Shown one piece after another: positions 32,070 to 40,235 of a stretch of DNA of 64,000 nt. A program made the position numbers and the translations under genes. The stretch spans positions 310,001 through 374,000 of the forward strand of contig NZ_FOXJ01000003.1 in NCBI RefSeq assembly GCF_900115685.1, written 5' to 3'. Under the pieces are notes generated by a model. It saw only the letters and a list, made by a program, of their open reading frames with translations. It did not search any database and was not told the origin of the DNA. The stretch's first letter is position 1. The number at the start of each line of letters is the position of its first letter. Source of the stretch: Variovorax sp. 770b2 (GTDB lineage Bacteria > Pseudomonadota > Gammaproteobacteria > Burkholderiales > Burkholderiaceae_C).

Positions 32070-33080
32070 TCAGCGCGGCGCGTCGCCCTTGCGGTACTCG
32101 GCTGTGAGCTCATCCAGCTTCTGCTTGAGCGCCGGATCGAGCTTGTATTCCGCCGCCGCGATCGTCGCGTCCAACTGCTCCGGCCGGCTTGCACCGAGCA
32201 GCGGCGCGGTGATCAGCGGATTGGCCATCACCCACGCCACCGCCAGCGTCGCGAGCGGCACGCCCGCTTCGTCGGCCAGCTTGTGCAACTGCGTCACGGT
32301 GTTGAAGCTGCGCTCGTTCCAGTAGCGGTCCTGGTACATGCCGCCGGCGGTGCCGAGCGTGAAGCGGGTGTTTTCCTCGGGCTTGGCGCCGGGCTTGTAC
32401 TTGCCGGTGAGCAGGCCTCCGGCCAGCGGGTTGTAGGGGATCACGCCCAGCCCCTCTTCGCTCGCGAGCGGCAGCAGCTCGCGCTCGATCTCGCGAAACA
32501 GGAGGCTGTAGCGCGGCTGCACCGACACGAAACGCGTGAACCGGTGCAGGTCGGACTTGCCGAGCGCACGGGCCAGGCGATAGGCCAGGAAATTCGACAC
32601 GCCGATGTAGCGCGCGCGGCCCGACTTGACGATGACATCGAGCGCCTCCAGCGTCTCTTCGAGCGGCGTCTCGCGGTCGTCCATGTGCAGTTGGTAGAGG
32701 TCGACGTGGTCGGTCTTCAGGCGCTTGAGCGAGAGGTCGATGGCGTCCAGCAGGTGCTTGCGCGATGCGCCCTGGTCCCAGGGGTTGGGGCCGACTTTGT
32801 TGACCGCCTTGGTGGCGACCACGAAGCGGCGGCGTCCCGCGGGGCCTTGCTTTTCGAGCCAGTTGCCGATGATCTCTTCGGTGCGGCCGGTGGTCTCGAC
32901 GGTGCCGCCCAGCGGGTACACGTCGGCGGTGTCCAGGAAGTTGATGCCGCCTTCGGCCGCCTTGTCCAGGATCTGGTGCGACACGGCCTCGTCGGTCTGC
33001 AGGCCGAAGGTCATGGTGCCGAGGGCGAGGCGGGAAACGGTGAGGCCGGTGCGGCCGAGTCGGGGGGGGGGAATGCTCAT
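32070..33080 (-). CDS. Aldo/keto reductase
   Basis: 336 residues from ATG 33080. The AKR catalytic set is visible: Asp and Tyr in NFLDTADVYPLGG, Lys in FVVATKAV, His in LYQLHMDDRETP. NADPH-dependent reduction of an aldehyde or ketone is expected; resembles the Tas/YajO-type AKRs that have RYIGVSNF and IPYNPLAGGLLTGKY. Unusual: codons 4-7 are a run of ten C on the coding strand (33062-33071), encoding P-P-P-R. Confidence 0.9.
   Translation of the reverse strand: MSIPPPRLGRTGLTVSRLALGTMTFGLQTDEAVSHQILDKAAEGGINFLDTADVYPLGGTVETTGRTEEIIGNWLEKQGPAGRRRFVVATKAVNKVGPNPWDQGASRKHLLDAIDLSLKRLKTDHVDLYQLHMDDRETPLEETLEALDVIVKSGRARYIGVSNFLAYRLARALGKSDLHRFTRFVSVQPRYSLLFREIERELLPLASEEGLGVIPYNPLAGGLLTGKYKPGAKPEENTRFTLGTAGGMYQDRYWNERSFNTVTQLHKLADEAGVPLATLAVAWVMANPLITAPLLGASRPEQLDATIAAAEYKLDPALKQKLDELTAEYRKGDAPR
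33062..33071. repeat. C10 homopolymer in the 5' coding region of the aldo/keto reductase gene
   Basis: Ten consecutive G on the plus strand (ten C on the coding strand) directly after M-S-I. A one-base slip would put the protein out of frame within the first ten codons, the usual arrangement for contingency loci. Such a tract is uncommon even at high GC. Confidence 0.7.
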
Positions 33081-33169
33081 GGGGGCGCGCTCCGAGGGAG
33101 ATGAGGGAGAGATGGGGGGGCGGCGGCCATCATAGGCACGGCCGCGCAATCCTGCAGGCGCCGGAGATT

Positions 33170-34717
33170 TCAGGTGGTTTCGAGATGCACGCCGGGCGCG
33201 CCGCGCGCCACCGAGAAGCGGGCCATGGGGGCCACGGCCGAGTCGGCGTTCTTCTCGTCTTCCACCGCGCGGAACTCGACCGCGCAGCCGCGCGCATCGA
33301 GCGTCATGAGCGCGTAGCCGCGCTTGTCGGCGCGGCCGTAGCGCAGGTGCTCGTTCTTCGCGCGCATGTTGGCCACGCTGGCGGCGCTCGGGCCTTCGGA
33401 GGTGATGGCGCCGCCGACGAACTCGGTCGCGACCGCCGGGCCCTGCGGCTCGCTGCGCAGGTCGGCGGCCCAGAAGGCATGCACGTCACCGCTGATGACG
33501 AGCGCATCGCCGCCGCGCGCCTTGTTCGCGGCCAGCGCGTCGAGGAGGCGCGTGCGGGAGGCCGCGTAACCGTCCCAGCCGTCCATCCAGTAGCCGTGCT
33601 CGGGGCCGCGCTTGCGGTCGGCTTCGGCGAGCAGCGTGGACTGGGCGACGACGGTCCAGCGCGCGGGCGGCGCGGCCAGTTCGTCCGCAAGCCACGCCTC
33701 CTGCTTCGCGCCGAGGAAGCTGCGCCCCGGTGCGGACCGGTCGGCGCAATCGGCCAGCGGCGAGGCGCTGCGGCCCGCAAGGCAGGCGTGGTGCGAGCGG
33801 TACTGGCGCCCGTCGAGCAGCAGCACGTCGAGCATGCGGCCGAAGCGGTGGCGGCCGTAGATGGTGGCATCGGCGCCGCGCGGCCGCATGCGCGCGGGCA
33901 CGGGCATGTGCTCGTACCACGCTTGATATGCGGCGGCGCGGATCGCCAGGAACTGCGCGGAGTCGATGGTGCGCGGAGAGACGTCGTCGGTGTAGTCGTT
34001 GGCCACCTCGTGGTCGTCCCAGGTGACGAGCCAGGGGAAGGCGGCGTGCGCGGCCTGCAGGTGCACGTCGGTCTTGTAGAGCGCGTAGCGGTCGCGAAAC
34101 TCGGCCAGCTGCGTCGGGATGCCGCCTTCGTGGCGGCGCACGTGGCGCGAGCCCCAGGAGCTTTCGTAGATGTAGTCGCCCAGGTGGACGACGAAGTCCA
34201 GCGGCTGCGCGGCCATGTCGCGGTAGGCCGCGTAGTAGCCCTGCTCGTACTGCTGGCACGACGCGAACGCGAAGCGCAGCGGCTGCGCGGCTTCATCGCC
34301 TTCGGCCGGCGCGGTGCGCGTGCGGCCCACAGGGCTGCGTGCGCCGCCCGCGGTGAAGCGGTACCAGTACGGGCGGCCCGGCTGCAGCCCCTGGACCTCG
34401 ACATGCACGGAGTGCGCGAGATCGGCGGTGGCGATCGCCGTGTCCCTGGCGACGATGCGACGGAAGCGCTCGTCCTCCGCGACTTCCCAGCGCACATCGA
34501 CCGGCGCATCGCCCATGCCGCCGCCCTGCAGCGGCTCGGGCGCGAGCCGGGTCCAGAGCACCATGCCGTCGGGCCGGGGCGTGCCCGAGGCCACGCCCAG
34601 CGTGAAGGGGGCGCGCGATGCCTGCTGCGCATGCAGTCGAAGAAAGGGATGGCCCAGCGACGCGGCGGCGAGCCCGCCGCACAGCAGGCGCCGCCGCGAT
34701 ATCGGCCGTGCACTCAT
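33170..34717 (-). CDS. phoD: Alkaline phosphatase D-type phosphodiesterase/phosphatase (PhoD)
   Basis: 515 residues. Tat signal peptide: SRRRLLCGGLAAASLG with twin Arg, so it is exported folded. PhoD metal-site motifs: HLGDYIYESSWG, TWDDHEVANDY and VISGDVHAFWAADL. An N-terminal fibronectin-like domain (FTLGVASGTPRPDGMVLWTR) precedes the catalytic one. Hydrolyses phosphate mono- and diesters outside the cell membrane; members use Ca/Fe. The start overlaps the GDPD stop by 4 nt (34714-34717). Last gene of the glycerol-phosphate operon, so it probably acts on organophosphates whose glycerol part is then imported. Confidence 0.9.
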   Translation of the reverse strand: MSARPISRRRLLCGGLAAASLGHPFLRLHAQQASRAPFTLGVASGTPRPDGMVLWTRLAPEPLQGGGMGDAPVDVRWEVAEDERFRRIVARDTAIATADLAHSVHVEVQGLQPGRPYWYRFTAGGARSPVGRTRTAPAEGDEAAQPLRFAFASCQQYEQGYYAAYRDMAAQPLDFVVHLGDYIYESSWGSRHVRRHEGGIPTQLAEFRDRYALYKTDVHLQAAHAAFPWLVTWDDHEVANDYTDDVSPRTIDSAQFLAIRAAAYQAWYEHMPVPARMRPRGADATIYGRHRFGRMLDVLLLDGRQYRSHHACLAGRSASPLADCADRSAPGRSFLGAKQEAWLADELAAPPARWTVVAQSTLLAEADRKRGPEHGYWMDGWDGYAASRTRLLDALAANKARGGDALVISGDVHAFWAADLRSEPQGPAVATEFVGGAITSEGPSAASVANMRAKNEHLRYGRADKRGYALMTLDARGCAVEFRAVEDEKNADSAVAPMARFSVARGAPGVHLETT

Positions 34718-35466
34718 CGGCGCGCGGCCAGCGCCAGGTCGGGCCGGTCGGTGGTGATCTGCCGTATCGGCATCGCGAGCCAGTGCGCGATCTCCTCGGG
34801 CTCGTTGATGACCCATGCGCCCAGTCGATCGGTGCCGAGCGCGGCGAGGCACTGCGACCACGTGGCCGCGAGCAGCTTCTTCTCGACCGCGACCACGCAC
34901 CCGGGCATCGCCGCATAGCGCGCGAGCGCGCGGCCGATGCCGCCGAGCATCTCGGCCGAGCGGTGGTCGAGCGAGGCGAGCACGCGGCCGCCGGGCCAGC
35001 AGGCGAGCACCTGCTCCAGCACCTCGGGCACGAAGCAGGTGAGGTAGCTGCGCTGCGCCACGCCCGCGTCGTGCAGCGCCTGCACCATGCGCGCCACCGC
35101 GCCGGCGGGCAGCTCGCCGGCCGCATCGGTCTTGATCTCCACATGCAGCTCCATGCGCGTGGGCGCAAAGAGGCGAAGCACTTCGGTGAGCGACGGCACG
35201 CATTCGCCTTTGTCACCGCCCTGCTCGCCCTGCCCTTCTCGCAACCGCGTCGCCAGCACCTCGGCGCCCGTGCGGTCGCGGACGGGGCCGGTGCCTTCGG
35301 TGGTGCGGTCGAGCAGCGGATCGTGAATGACCACGGCCGTGCCGTCGCGCGTTTCCTGCACGTCGAACTCGACCGCGTCGGCGCCCGACGCGATGAGCTT
35401 GCGAAAGCCGCCCAGGCTGTTCTCGGGCCAGAGGTTGCGTGCGCCGCGGTGTCCCACGATGATCAT
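34714..35466 (-). CDS. Glycerophosphodiester phosphodiesterase (GDPD, UgpQ-like)
   Basis: 250 residues, the size of cytoplasmic UgpQ. Catalytic and metal motifs: GHRGARNLWPENSLGGF (H-R-G, E-N), EFDVQETRDGTAVVIHDP (E-x-D, H-D) and LHVEIKTD. No signal peptide, so it cleaves imported glycerophosphodiesters to glycerol phosphate plus alcohol. It lies 32 nt after the permease gene and overlaps phoD by 4 nt. Confidence 0.9.
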   Translation of the reverse strand: MIIVGHRGARNLWPENSLGGFRKLIASGADAVEFDVQETRDGTAVVIHDPLLDRTTEGTGPVRDRTGAEVLATRLREGQGEQGGDKGECVPSLTEVLRLFAPTRMELHVEIKTDAAGELPAGAVARMVQALHDAGVAQRSYLTCFVPEVLEQVLACWPGGRVLASLDHRSAEMLGGIGRALARYAAMPGCVVAVEKKLLAATWSQCLAALGTDRLGAWVINEPEEIAHWLAMPIRQITTDRPDLALAARR

Positions 35467-35498
35467 TTTCTGCAGTGTCCTTGTTGGCTGTTTTCGCT

Positions 35499-36419
35499 TC
35501 ACTTGCTGCTGTCCACCAGCCCTTTGACGAACGACCGCTGCAACGCTACCACCACGAGGATGGGCGGCAGCATGGTGAGCAGCGCGGCGCTCATCGCCAC
35601 GTTCCAGGCCGGTTGCGAATCGGAGCGCGGGATCAGGTGCTTGAGGCCGATCACCGCCGTGGCCATGTCCTTGTCGGTGGTGAAGAGCAGCGGCCAGAGG
35701 TACTGGTTCCAGCCGTAGAGAAACAGGATGATCGCGAGCGCCGCGATGTTCGAGCGCGAGAGCGGCAGCAGGATGGTCCAGAAGAAATGCATCGGCGAGG
35801 CACCGTCGATTCGCGCCGCTTCGCACAGCTCGTCGGGCACCGTGAGGAAGAACTGGCGGAACAGGAAGGTGGCCGAGGCCGAGGCGATCAGCGGCAGGAT
35901 GAGGCCCGGGTACGTATCGACCATGTTCCACGACAGCTGGATGTCGATGCTGTGGCCGGTGACCGCGTTCCACACCGCCGACAGGTGCAGCGTCTCCACC
36001 AGCCATTGCACCGGCAGCGCCGCATTGGCCACCGACTCGTAGGTCGGCGAGATGCGCACCTCGATCGGCAGCATCAGCGACACGAAGATCAGCCAGAAGG
36101 CCGTCATGCGAAAGCGGAAGCGGAAATACGTGATCGCAAAGGCCGACAGCAGCGACACCGCGATCTTGCCGAACGTGATGCCCAGCGCCACGACGAAAGA
36201 GTTGAGGAACAGCCGGCCGAAGTTGGCCTGCGTCCACGCGGTGCGCAGGTTCTGCACGAACTGGTCGCCGGGCAGCCACGGCAGCGGCACCTGCTGCACC
36301 TCGCCGATGGTGAGCGAGCCGGCCACGAAGGCCAGGTACAGCGGCACGCAGACGAAGGCCACGCCCACGAGCAGGATCGCGTGGCAGACGGCATCGAGCA
36401 CGGGGGCGCGTTCAACCAT
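35499..36419 (-). CDS. ABC importer permease, UgpE-like
   Basis: 306 residues with six predicted transmembrane segments and the EAA loop EAARIDGASPMHFFWTILLP that contacts the ATPase. The N-terminal LDAVCHAILLVGVAFVCVPLY and the segment DQFVQNLRTAWTQANFGRLF resemble glycerol-3-phosphate permease UgpE. Forms a heterodimer with the UgpA-like protein (24 nt upstream). No ATP-binding subunit is encoded in the window. Confidence 0.85.
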   Translation of the reverse strand: MVERAPVLDAVCHAILLVGVAFVCVPLYLAFVAGSLTIGEVQQVPLPWLPGDQFVQNLRTAWTQANFGRLFLNSFVVALGITFGKIAVSLLSAFAITYFRFRFRMTAFWLIFVSLMLPIEVRISPTYESVANAALPVQWLVETLHLSAVWNAVTGHSIDIQLSWNMVDTYPGLILPLIASASATFLFRQFFLTVPDELCEAARIDGASPMHFFWTILLPLSRSNIAALAIILFLYGWNQYLWPLLFTTDKDMATAVIGLKHLIPRSDSQPAWNVAMSAALLTMLPPILVVVALQRSFVKGLVDSSK

Positions 36420-36443
36420 GGGCGTGTTCCTTTGGAATGCGGC

Positions 36444-37349
36444 TCATACGTCGTAGCTCACGCGCCGCTCGACATAACGGAACTGCAGCAGCGTCATGAA
36501 GAGCGCGAAGATCATGAGGATGACCGACTGCGCGGCCGAGGAGCCGAGGTCCAGGTTGATGAACCCGTCCACGTAGACCTTGAACACCAGCACATTCGTC
36601 GCACCCGCCGGCCCGCCCTGCGTGACCGCATCGACGATGGCGAAGATTTCGAAGAAGCCGTAGACGAAGTTCATGACCGCCAGGAAGAACATCGTGGGCA
36701 TGAGCAGCGGCAGCCCGATGCTGAAGAAGCGCTTGAGCGGCCCCGCGCCGTCCACGGCCGCCGCTTCGAGCAGCGACGAAGGCACTGCCAAGAGGCCCGC
36801 GAGCAGGAAGATGTAGTCGTAGCAGACGTGCTTCCACGAGGCGGCCAGGATCACCAGGATCATCGCGTCCGAGCCCACGCGGTTCGGGTCCCACGCAAGG
36901 CCGATCGCATGCAGCACCTGCGCGAGCGGCCCGACCGACGGGTTGAACAGGAAGGCCCACAGGATGCCCGCGATGACCGGCGCGATCGCATAGGGCAGCA
37001 GGATGATCGCCTTGTAGATGCCGCGCCCGCGGATCACCCGGTCGCTCGCGAAGGCCAGCACCAGCGCCACCGCGATGGTGAGCAGGTTCTGCAGCAGGGT
37101 GAACACCACCGTGACCTTCACCGACTCGTGGTAGGTCTCGCTTTGCAGCAGCTGCGCGAAGTTGTCGAAGCCGACGAAGTGCACCGTGTTGCCGAACGGG
37201 TCGGACAGGAAGAAGGCCTGCCCGAGCGCGCGGAACGACGGAATGAAAAAGAAGAACAGCAGGATGGTGAGCTGCGGCAGGAGCAGCAGCACGGGCAGGC
37301 GCACGTCCTTGAAGTGCGCGCGCTTGAGTCCCGCTTCGGGCTTGGCCAT
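36444..37349 (-). CDS. ABC importer permease, UgpA-like
   Basis: 301 residues, six transmembrane segments, EAA loop EAAAVDGAGPLKRFFSIGLP. The FLSDPFGNTVHFVGFDNF and ILLPYAIAPVIAGILWAFLF stretches are typical of UgpA. Starts 34 nt after the binding-protein gene. Carries glycerol-phosphate-type solutes in the known family; the neighbouring dehydrogenase raises the possibility of glycerol-1-phosphate as substrate. Confidence 0.85.
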   Translation of the reverse strand: MAKPEAGLKRAHFKDVRLPVLLLLPQLTILLFFFFIPSFRALGQAFFLSDPFGNTVHFVGFDNFAQLLQSETYHESVKVTVVFTLLQNLLTIAVALVLAFASDRVIRGRGIYKAIILLPYAIAPVIAGILWAFLFNPSVGPLAQVLHAIGLAWDPNRVGSDAMILVILAASWKHVCYDYIFLLAGLLAVPSSLLEAAAVDGAGPLKRFFSIGLPLLMPTMFFLAVMNFVYGFFEIFAIVDAVTQGGPAGATNVLVFKVYVDGFINLDLGSSAAQSVILMIFALFMTLLQFRYVERRVSYDV

Positions 37350-37383
37350 GCTTCGTTCTTCCGGGACCGGTACCGGTGCCGCT

Positions 37384-38715
37384 TCAGTAGCGGCCCTTGT
37401 TGAGCTTCTCGTACTGGCGAAGGATTTCGTTGCCGCGCTTGACGGCATCGTCCATCGCCACCTGCGGCGTCTTCTTGCCCGCCACCACGTTCTCGAACTC
37501 GTCGCGCTGGGCCATCATGGTCTGGGTGAAGTTGCCGAAGTGAAAGCCCGTGGAGTTGGCCGTGGGCGTGCCGCGCGTGAGCTGCAGGATCGCGATCTCG
37601 CGCGTCGGGTGGTCCTTGTAGTAGCCCTCGGACTTGGCCATCTGGTAGGCCTTGTTGGTCAGCGGCACGTAGCCCGTGGCCTTGAGCCACCAGACCTGCG
37701 TCTCGGGCTTGGCCAGGTAGTCCAGGAAGGCCGCGGCGGCTTCGTACTCGGCCGGCTTCTGGCCCTTCATGACCCACAGCGACGCGCCGCCGATGGTGCT
37801 GTTCCTGGGTTGCTTGCCCTCTTCCCACGGGAGGTAGGTGGCGCTCCAGTCGATCTTGGCCTCGCGCTCGATGCCGCTGTGCGCGGCCGTGGAGGCGAAG
37901 AAGGTGGAGCACTTGCCCGAGGTGAAGAGCTGCTCGGGGCTCAGGCCCTGGCCGGCGATCTGCATCACGCCGTCGTCGATCCACTTCTTGATGCGCCCGA
38001 CCTGCGAAACCACCGAGGTCTTGTTGTAGGTGAACTCGGTGTCCAGGCCCTGGTAGCCGTTGGCCTTGGTGGCATAGGGCAGGTCGTTGATGGCGCTGTA
38101 GTTCTCCAGCAGGCTCCAGTGGTAGTCGCCCGCGAGCACCGAGCCGCAGGCCGAGATGCCTTTCTGCTTGATGGCGTAGAGCTGTTTTTCCAGCTCCTGC
38201 CAGGTCTCGCCGGGCTTGGCGAAACCGGCCTTCTCGAAGTGCGCCTTGTTGTACCAGAGGATGGGCGACGACGAGTTGAAGGGCATCGTCATGAGCTTGC
38301 CCTTGTAGCTGTAGAAACCCGCCACGGGCTTGACGAAATCGGCCCACTCGACCTTGTAGCCGCGCTGGTCGAGCAGGTCCTGCACGGGCATCGTCGCGTC
38401 GGACAACAGCATCGTCATGAAGCCGCGCTCGTAGATCTGCACGAGCGCCGGCGCGCGCTTGGCGCGGTAGGCGGCGATGGTGCCGTTGATGACCTCGTCG
38501 TAGCTGCCCTTGTTGACCGCCACCACCACGTACTTCTGCTGCGAGGCGTTGAAGTTTTTCACCAGCTCGTCGACGCGCTCGTTGAGCGCGCCGCCCATGG
38601 CATGCCACCACTGGATCTGCACGGGCTGGGCGGCCGCGGGCATGGCGCTGGCAAGCCATAGCGCGGATGAAATGGCCAGCGTGGCCAGGGTGCTGCGTCG
38701 GTGGGGATTCATCAT
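37384..38715 (-). CDS. ABC importer substrate-binding protein, UgpB-like
   Basis: 443 residues. Signal peptide ATLAISSALWLASAMPAAAQ. The mature protein starts VQIQWWHAMGGALNERVDEL, a UgpB signature; VAVNKGSYDEVINGTIAAYR and FNSSSPILWYNKAHFEKAG follow the family as well. Periplasmic receptor for glycerol-3-phosphate or glycerophosphodiesters in studied systems. Lies 30 nt downstream of the dehydrogenase gene. Confidence 0.87.
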   Translation of the reverse strand: MMNPHRRSTLATLAISSALWLASAMPAAAQPVQIQWWHAMGGALNERVDELVKNFNASQQKYVVVAVNKGSYDEVINGTIAAYRAKRAPALVQIYERGFMTMLLSDATMPVQDLLDQRGYKVEWADFVKPVAGFYSYKGKLMTMPFNSSSPILWYNKAHFEKAGFAKPGETWQELEKQLYAIKQKGISACGSVLAGDYHWSLLENYSAINDLPYATKANGYQGLDTEFTYNKTSVVSQVGRIKKWIDDGVMQIAGQGLSPEQLFTSGKCSTFFASTAAHSGIEREAKIDWSATYLPWEEGKQPRNSTIGGASLWVMKGQKPAEYEAAAAFLDYLAKPETQVWWLKATGYVPLTNKAYQMAKSEGYYKDHPTREIAILQLTRGTPTANSTGFHFGNFTQTMMAQRDEFENVVAGKKTPQVAMDDAVKRGNEILRQYEKLNKGRY

Positions 38716-38745
38716 CGCTGTCTCCTGTGGATCGTGGGTGCAGGT

Positions 38746-40098
38746 TCAGGCGGACCAGAAGCCGCCGGGGCTGAAGAGATCGGTGATCGCGGCATCGAGC
38801 CAGCCCAGGTCGTCGAGCAGGTCGAGCACGGTGTAGCGGCGGCGGATGAGACGCGCGCGGCGGTAGTCGGCGGCCAGGCGCGCGGCGGCGATGCCGAGGT
38901 CGTCGGGGTGCGCAGCACCGCCGAGGGTGCGCAGGCGCTGCTGCATGTCGGATGCGCCGATGAGTTGATGCGAGAGTCGGGCGCGCAGGTCGGGCCAAAG
39001 AGCGGCGAGGTTTTCGATGCGGGCGCGGCGACCGCCCGTGGCGCGCTTGGCATGCATCTCTTCGCGTGCGGCGGTGCGGAATTCATCGCGGTCGAAAGCT
39101 GCATCGATCTCGCGCAGGAGTGCGACGTCATCGAAGCCGTCTTGCGCGTGTGTCGCGGCCGATGCAAAGGCGGCGTCGGGCCGCGCCAGCAGCCATTCGT
39201 ACATCGCGAGCATGGCAACGCAGCCGACGCCCACGCAGGCGCCGTGCGCAGCAGGTTCACCGCCGATCTGCAGGTTCTCCATTTCCCACAGGTGGGAGAA
39301 CTGGTGGTCGCTGCCGCTGGCCGGGCGCGAGTTGCCGTGGGCCTGCATTGCGAAGCCGCTGACCAGCAGGCCCGCCATGAGGTCGCCCGTGGCCTCGGGA
39401 TCGCGCGCGGCGATGCGGCCGGGCGCGCCGAGCCAGTCGCGCAGGTGCGCCTGCACCATGTCGTAGGGGCGGCGGCTCAGGGCTTCGACGCCCAGCGCAT
39501 CGGCCAGCAGCCAGTCGGCGCCGGCCACGGTCTTGCCCGCAAGGTCGCCGTAGCCCCACGCCGTCATGCGCGCGGGCGCGGCGCCGAGCACACCCAGGTC
39601 GGCCAGCACCGCGACGGGCGGCGGGCAGGCGAGCGTGCGCTTGAAGCCGTCTTCGTCGAGCAGCGCTGCGCCGGAGGCCGCGTAGCCGTCCATCGAGGCT
39701 GCCGTGGCCAGGCAGACGTAAGGCTTGCCCGCGATCGACGCCGCGTGCTTGACCAGGTCGTTGATGACGCCCGAGCCCACGGCCACCGGCGTGAGGTCGT
39801 GCGCGGCGAGCTTGCGGGCGATGGTGGCCGAGGCCGACACGCGCGGCTTCAGGCGCGGGCGCGCGGGCAGCAAGAGCGGTGGCGCGAGCGCAATGCCGCC
39901 CGCTTCGAGCAACGCCTGCGCGGCTTCGCCCGCCACGTCCCATGTCGTCTCGTCGGTCACGAGCATCCAGCGCGCACCGGGCGCGACGCGGCGCAGAACG
40001 TCGGGCATCGCGCGCACCGCGGCGCGCTCGAGGACGACTTCTTTGGTGACCGCGGCATCGCGCAATGCGGCCCGCAACGGGGATGTCTGTTCGCTCAT
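38746..40098 (-). CDS. sn-Glycerol-1-phosphate dehydrogenase-like (AraM/EgsA, iron-ADH fold)
   Basis: 450 residues. NAD-binding region: VAVGSGVINDLVKHAASIAG (G-S-G-x-x-x-D). Metal-site candidates: the Asp in YGDLAGKTVAGADWLLAD, the His in SGSDHQFSHLWEM and the His of GEPAAHGACVGVG. The order of these motifs is that of the AraM/EgsA family, which interconverts dihydroxyacetone phosphate and glycerol-1-phosphate. First gene of the operon with the Ugp-like importer, so a catabolic role on imported glycerol-1-phosphate is likely. ATG 40098 has GGAG upstream. Confidence 0.82.
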   Translation of the reverse strand: MSEQTSPLRAALRDAAVTKEVVLERAAVRAMPDVLRRVAPGARWMLVTDETTWDVAGEAAQALLEAGGIALAPPLLLPARPRLKPRVSASATIARKLAAHDLTPVAVGSGVINDLVKHAASIAGKPYVCLATAASMDGYAASGAALLDEDGFKRTLACPPPVAVLADLGVLGAAPARMTAWGYGDLAGKTVAGADWLLADALGVEALSRRPYDMVQAHLRDWLGAPGRIAARDPEATGDLMAGLLVSGFAMQAHGNSRPASGSDHQFSHLWEMENLQIGGEPAAHGACVGVGCVAMLAMYEWLLARPDAAFASAATHAQDGFDDVALLREIDAAFDRDEFRTAAREEMHAKRATGGRRARIENLAALWPDLRARLSHQLIGASDMQQRLRTLGGAAHPDDLGIAAARLAADYRRARLIRRRYTVLDLLDDLGWLDAAITDLFSPGGFWSA

Positions 40099-40150
40099 GT
40101 CTCCAGGGGATTCTTGCGCCGGATCGTCGGCGATGAACAAGTGTATATTC

Positions 40151-40168
40151 TGAAATGCATTTGTTTCA
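40151..40168. promoter_or_regulatory. Palindromic operator candidate between G1P operon and SorC-type regulator
   Basis: TGAAA (40151-40155) and TTTCA (40164-40168) flank the perfect 10-bp palindrome AAATGCATTT (40153-40162). It is an AT-rich island in the 137-bp divergent region, placed where a SorC-family regulator would control both the operon and itself. Binding is inferred. Confidence 0.5.
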
Positions 40169-40235
40169 AGCAGGTGACTACCCGGTGTTTTCACCATCAC
40201 GCGGCAGAATCGGCACACAACAACGGAGCATTCGC

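Noticed and set aside
35475..37403. A 642-codon plus-strand frame antisense to the Ugp-like permeases.
   Set aside because: Composition is dominated by E/H/Q/R typical of antisense membrane genes. The permease genes on the other strand carry EAA loops and transmembrane segments.
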